NCBI RefSeq assembly: GCF_036227405.1
Contig: NZ_CP109473.1
Span: 3,162,001-3,226,000, forward strand
Length of the DNA: 64,000 bases
Source: Streptomyces sp. NBC_01460
Lineage (GTDB): Bacteria; Actinomycetota; Actinomycetes; Streptomycetales; Streptomycetaceae
Direction: 5' to 3'
The translations under genes were made by a program, and so were the position numbers. Shown here piece after piece: positions 61,050 through 64,000 of the stretch (positions are counted from its first letter, which is position 1; each line of letters opens with the position of its first letter). Below the pieces are notes generated by a model. The model searched no databases and was not told the origin of the DNA. It saw only the letters and a list, made by a program, of their open reading frames with translations.

Positions 61050-61187
61050 GGTGGCGCTCCCGTGTTCGGCAGTACGTCGGTCGATGCCTCCAGCCTGCTC
61101 GGGGACGCGGAAGACAGGCAGTACCCGCCTCAGCGGGTGGACTGCCGGTACCAGGCTGTGAGGCGGCCCCGCACGGATACTGGAGGG

Positions 61188-62078
61188 GTGAGCGCATCCG
61201 AGCAGGAACCGTCCAAGGCCCCGAGGACCCCTTCGGGAGCGCGGGGCCCCAACGACCTGGGCAAGGCCCTGCACGGCTGGCGCGACCGGATCTCCCCCGC
61301 CACCGTGGGCCTCCCGGCCGGCGGGGTACGACGGTCGGCGGGGCTGCGCCGCGAGGAGCTGGCCCAGCTCGCCTCCCTGTCCGTCGACTACATCACCCGC
61401 CTCGAACAGGGCCGGGCCACCTCACCCTCGCCGCCGGTCCTCGCCTCGCTGGCCCGCGCCCTGCGCCTGTCCGGCGACGAACGCACCTACCTGTACCTGC
61501 TCGCGGGACAGCCCGAGCCAGGCCCCGGCCACATCTCGTCCCACGTCCCGCCCGGGCTCCGCAGGCTGCTCGACCAGCTGAACGGCGCCCCGCTGAGTGT
61601 CCACGACGCCGCGTGGAACCTCCTGGAGTGGAACCCGTCCTGGGCGGCCCTGCTCGGTGATCCGTCCGCCCTGCGCGGCCGTGAACGCAACATCCCCTGG
61701 AGGCACTTCACGGGCCGGCCCGGCCGCGCCCGGCCCACCCCCGGGCAGCGCGCCGAGTTCGAGGCCGCGATGGTCGCCGACCTCAGGGCGGCCACCGCCC
61801 GCTACCCCGCCGACCAGGGGCTGCGCTCCCTGGTCAAGGACCTGCGGGAGGAGAGCACCCGCTTCGCGGAGCTGTGGGAGTCGGGCATCGTGGGCGTCCA
61901 CGAGTCATCGAGCAAGACCATCGACCACCCCGAGGTCGGCCCGCTCACCCTCGACTGCGACGTCCTGGTCGCGCCGGGCAGCGACCTCCGGGTCGTCGCG
62001 TACACGGCGGCACCCGGCAGCGAGGCCGCCGCCCGGCTCGGTCTGCTCGACGTCATCGGCACCCAGGCCATGACGTGA
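61188..62078 (+). CDS. XRE-family regulator with MmyB-like ligand domain
   Basis: 296 residues from GTG 61188. The N-terminal HTH is typical of the group (LGKALHGWRDRISPATVGLP, VRRSAGLRREELAQLASLSV, YITRLEQGRATSPSP). The MmyB-like C-terminal domain follows (WNLLEWNPSWAALLGDPSAL, NIPWRHFTG, HPEVGPLTLDCDVLVAPGSD), thought to bind fatty-acid-like ligands. This class is almost always divergent from an SDR gene, as here, and represses it. GGAGG is too close to the GTG to act as a ribosome site; GATACT lies 6 bases before, so the message is probably leaderless. Confidence 0.93.
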   Translation: MSASEQEPSKAPRTPSGARGPNDLGKALHGWRDRISPATVGLPAGGVRRSAGLRREELAQLASLSVDYITRLEQGRATSPSPPVLASLARALRLSGDERTYLYLLAGQPEPGPGHISSHVPPGLRRLLDQLNGAPLSVHDAAWNLLEWNPSWAALLGDPSALRGRERNIPWRHFTGRPGRARPTPGQRAEFEAAMVADLRAATARYPADQGLRSLVKDLREESTRFAELWESGIVGVHESSSKTIDHPEVGPLTLDCDVLVAPGSDLRVVAYTAAPGSEAAARLGLLDVIGTQAMT

Positions 62079-62097
62079 ACCACCGCGCGGCGCCCTC

Positions 62098-63042
62098 TCA
62101 GCCCTTCAGGGCGTAGGCCGAGTTCGGACCTGCCGCGATGGCGGTGACCCCGGACTTCACCGAGCTCGGGGTCGACGCGTCACTGCGTCCGCTGCCCCAG
62201 GCGAGTACCTTGCCGTTCTTCAGCGCCAGGCTGTACCACTCGCCCGAGGCGATCGCCGACACCCCGGACAGGGCCTCCTGAGGCACCGTGGTCTGGCTGT
62301 AGCGGTTGTCGCCCCAGGCGATGACCTTGCCGCCCTTGAGCGCCAGGCTGTGGAAGAGGCCGCCGGCGACCTCGTCCACACCGGACCGCGCCTCCGCGGG
62401 CACCGTGGTCTGGCCGAAGTAGTTGTCGCCCCAGGCGATCACCCCGCCGTTCTTCACGGCGAACGCGGTGTAGAGGCTCCCGGACGTGGCGGTGACCCCC
62501 GACAGGGCTTCGGCGGGGACGGTCGTCAGGCCGTTCCAGTCCCGGCCCCAGGCGATCACCTCGCCGTCCTTCAACGCCAGGCTGACCAGGCCGGCTCCCG
62601 CTATCGCGTCCACGCCGGACCGGGCCTCGGCGGGCACATCCGTCTGTCCGTACTCGTCGCTGCCCCAGGCGATGACCTCGCCGTCCTTGAGCGCCAGGCT
62701 GTGGTCGTCCCCCGCCGCGATGGCGTCCACACCCGACTGTGTCGCGGCGGGCATCGTCAGCTGGCCGTCGAAGTTCGCTCCCCAGCCCAGCACCCGGCCG
62801 TCCTTCAGCGCCAGCCCGTGGACGTACCCGCCCGCGATCGCGTCGACGCCCGACTTCAGCTCGGCCGGAACGGTGCCCTCGCCGTAGTCGTTGTTCCCGC
62901 CCCAGGAGATGACCGCGTCCGCGGCGGGCGCCACCACGGACGGCTCGGCCGCGGCAGCGGGGCCGCCTGCCATGACGGCCAGGAGGCCGCTCATCAGCAA
63001 CGCTGCTCCGCATCTGTGGAGTCGGACGATTCCGTTCGGCAT
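62098..63042 (-). CDS. Secreted RCC1-like repeat protein
   Basis: 314 residues. A signal peptide (ALLMSGLLAVMAGGPAAAA) is followed by seven near-identical repeats of about 38 residues of the form VIAWGxNxxGQTTVPAEAxSGVxAIAxGxxHSLALKxG, one fewer than some related proteins. The repeats build an RCC1-type propeller. Repeat identity is very high at DNA level. Binding of a surface polymer or protein is likely; no enzyme motif is visible. It is common as an exported protein in Streptomyces, with unknown function. Confidence 0.9.
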   Translation of the reverse strand: MPNGIVRLHRCGAALLMSGLLAVMAGGPAAAAEPSVVAPAADAVISWGGNNDYGEGTVPAELKSGVDAIAGGYVHGLALKDGRVLGWGANFDGQLTMPAATQSGVDAIAAGDDHSLALKDGEVIAWGSDEYGQTDVPAEARSGVDAIAGAGLVSLALKDGEVIAWGRDWNGLTTVPAEALSGVTATSGSLYTAFAVKNGGVIAWGDNYFGQTTVPAEARSGVDEVAGGLFHSLALKGGKVIAWGDNRYSQTTVPQEALSGVSAIASGEWYSLALKNGKVLAWGSGRSDASTPSSVKSGVTAIAAGPNSAYALKG

Positions 63043-63300
63043 GGATCAACCCTCGCAAGGTCGTCGTGGATCCCGGGTGTGTGCCTCATCCAAGTCCAAC
63101 AGAGCGCCCTCCAGAGGGAGTTAATCGGCCAACCGCGGGCGCGAGAGAACCACGAGAGCGCATGCGCCCCAGGGGTAACAGCTCCGGATCCAGGGGAATC
63201 CGCGCCGCACTTTTCGTATCTGCTTCAAACGCGCTATAAATGAGCAACTTCGAGCACCATTCGCCTGGGTTCACGCAGCCCGCATCCGCGAAGGACGCCC

Positions 63301-64000
63301 ATGCCGCTCATATCCACCGGTGAGATCACGCACGGCGCACGGACCGGCGCGACCGGCGTCGGAGCCTTCAACGTCGTACAGATCGAACACGCGCAGGCCA
63401 TCGTGGGCGGGGCGGAGACCGCCGGACTGCCGGTGATCCTTCAGATCAGCGAGAACACCGCCCGCTATCACGGCGCCCTCGAACCGATCGGGCTCGCCTC
63501 GCTCGCCGTCGCCCGCGCCGCGGGCGTGCCCGTGGCCGTGCACCTCGACCACGCCGAGTCGGCCGGGCTGGTGCGCGAGGCCGTCCGGCTCGGCTTCACC
63601 TCCGTCATGTTCGACGCGTCGGCGCTCCCGTACGACGACAACGTCGCCGCGACCCGCGAGATCACCGCCTACTGCCACGACCACGGCGTCTGGGTGGAGG
63701 CGGAACTCGGCGAGATCGGCGGCAAGGACGGGGCGCACGCCCCCGGCGTGCGGACCGATCCGGACGAGGCGCGGGCGTTCGTCGAGGCCACGGCCGTCGA
63801 CGCGCTGGCCGTGGCCGTCGGCAGTTCCCACGCGATGCTGACCCGCGACGCCGTCCTCGACCTCGCCCTCATCGCCCGGCTGCGCGACGCGGTGGGCGTA
63901 CCGCTCGTCCTGCACGGTTCCTCGGGCGTCGGGGACACGGGCCTCGCCGCGGCGGTCGGCGCGGGCATGACGAAGGTCAACATCTCGACGCACCTGAACA
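63301..64000 (+). CDS. Class II fructose/tagatose-bisphosphate aldolase family (3' end outside window)
   Basis: At least 233 residues from ATG 63301, preceded by GAAGGA; the frame is open to the window edge. Class II aldolase features are clear: GVGAFNVVQIEHAQAIVGGA, the zinc-binding VAVHLDHAES, FTSVMFDASALPYDDNV, VEAELGEIGGKDG, LAVAVGSSHAM and HGSSGV, then GMTKVNISTHLN. The GAFNV and GEIGG pattern favours the KbaY/GatY (tagatose- or ketose-bisphosphate) branch over the glycolytic enzyme. TATAAAT at 63235-63241 is a plausible -10 in an AT-rich leader. Confidence 0.9.
   Translation, partial: MPLISTGEITHGARTGATGVGAFNVVQIEHAQAIVGGAETAGLPVILQISENTARYHGALEPIGLASLAVARAAGVPVAVHLDHAESAGLVREAVRLGFTSVMFDASALPYDDNVAATREITAYCHDHGVWVEAELGEIGGKDGAHAPGVRTDPDEARAFVEATAVDALAVAVGSSHAMLTRDAVLDLALIARLRDAVGVPLVLHGSSGVGDTGLAAAVGAGMTKVNISTHLN

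Overview
The window is chromosomal DNA from a Streptomyces-type actinomycete. Base composition is very GC-rich throughout and codon third positions are almost all G or C, which produces many long spurious antisense frames. The gene content is typical of the genus: a CslA/GlxA apical glycan locus, sortases, ROK and HxlR regulators, a WhiJ/AbaA-like regulatory set, Ku and an ATP-dependent ligase, secreted glycoside hydrolases and a CebR-type operator. Boundaries, motifs and hairpins were read by eye; no homology search was run.

1-7.6 kb: a secreted NlpC/P60 peptidoglycan hydrolase (cut by the window edge), tRNA-Lys(CTT) with its terminator, then the tip-glycan locus. cslA has lost its 5' half, whereas glxA and a GH6 endoglucanase lipoprotein look intact. 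A sigma factor with a membrane partner lies between the last two. 7.9-16.9 kb: a class F-like sortase coupled to a membrane-anchored surface protein, a NagD-like HAD phosphatase, an LAXTG surface protein, a ROK repressor divergent from a Gfo/Idh oxidoreductase operon, an FAH-family hydrolase, a second YidC and an HxlR regulator divergent from an MFS pump with twin operators.

19.6-24.3 kb holds the most unusual locus, a compact three-gene operon: an EACC1-like protein; a membrane-spanning protein with an N-terminal caspase domain, one transmembrane helix and extracytoplasmic substrate-binding plus von Willebrand A domains; and a substrate-binding lipoprotein. It looks like a ligand-sensing caspase receptor. 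It is followed by a multi-domain SpoIIE-type signalling protein whose phosphatase motifs look eroded. 28.1-31.2 kb carries a large PLD-nuclease/SF2 helicase/DUF3427 protein with visibly lower GC (a likely acquired defence gene), beside a WhiJ-like XRE/DUF397 pair and an anti-sigma-like ATPase.

33.8-49.7 kb is mainly regulators and housekeeping or accessory enzymes: an F420-type reductase; DeoR divergent from a DUF4406/NUDIX pair; MFS divergent from TetR; VOC; HelD under a promoter buried in a large inverted repeat; a methyltransferase; a minisatellite; a winged-helix/zinc-ribbon protein; a secreted tyrosine phosphatase; and a HEAT/MerR-HEAT operon. A lower-GC SUKH gene then lies next to a decayed IS5-type transposase. 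49.7-64 kb: an AAC(3)-type acetyltransferase, a CebR-boxed GH5 mannanase with CBM2, ankyrin and isochorismatase genes, a secreted SGNH esterase, convergent NHEJ ligase and Ku, secreted propeller and RCC1 proteins, an SDR/XRE divergon and the start of a class II aldolase.

A recurring feature is a TAnnnT-like -10 hexamer 6-8 bases before the start codon with no Shine-Dalgarno sequence, suggesting many leaderless mRNAs.
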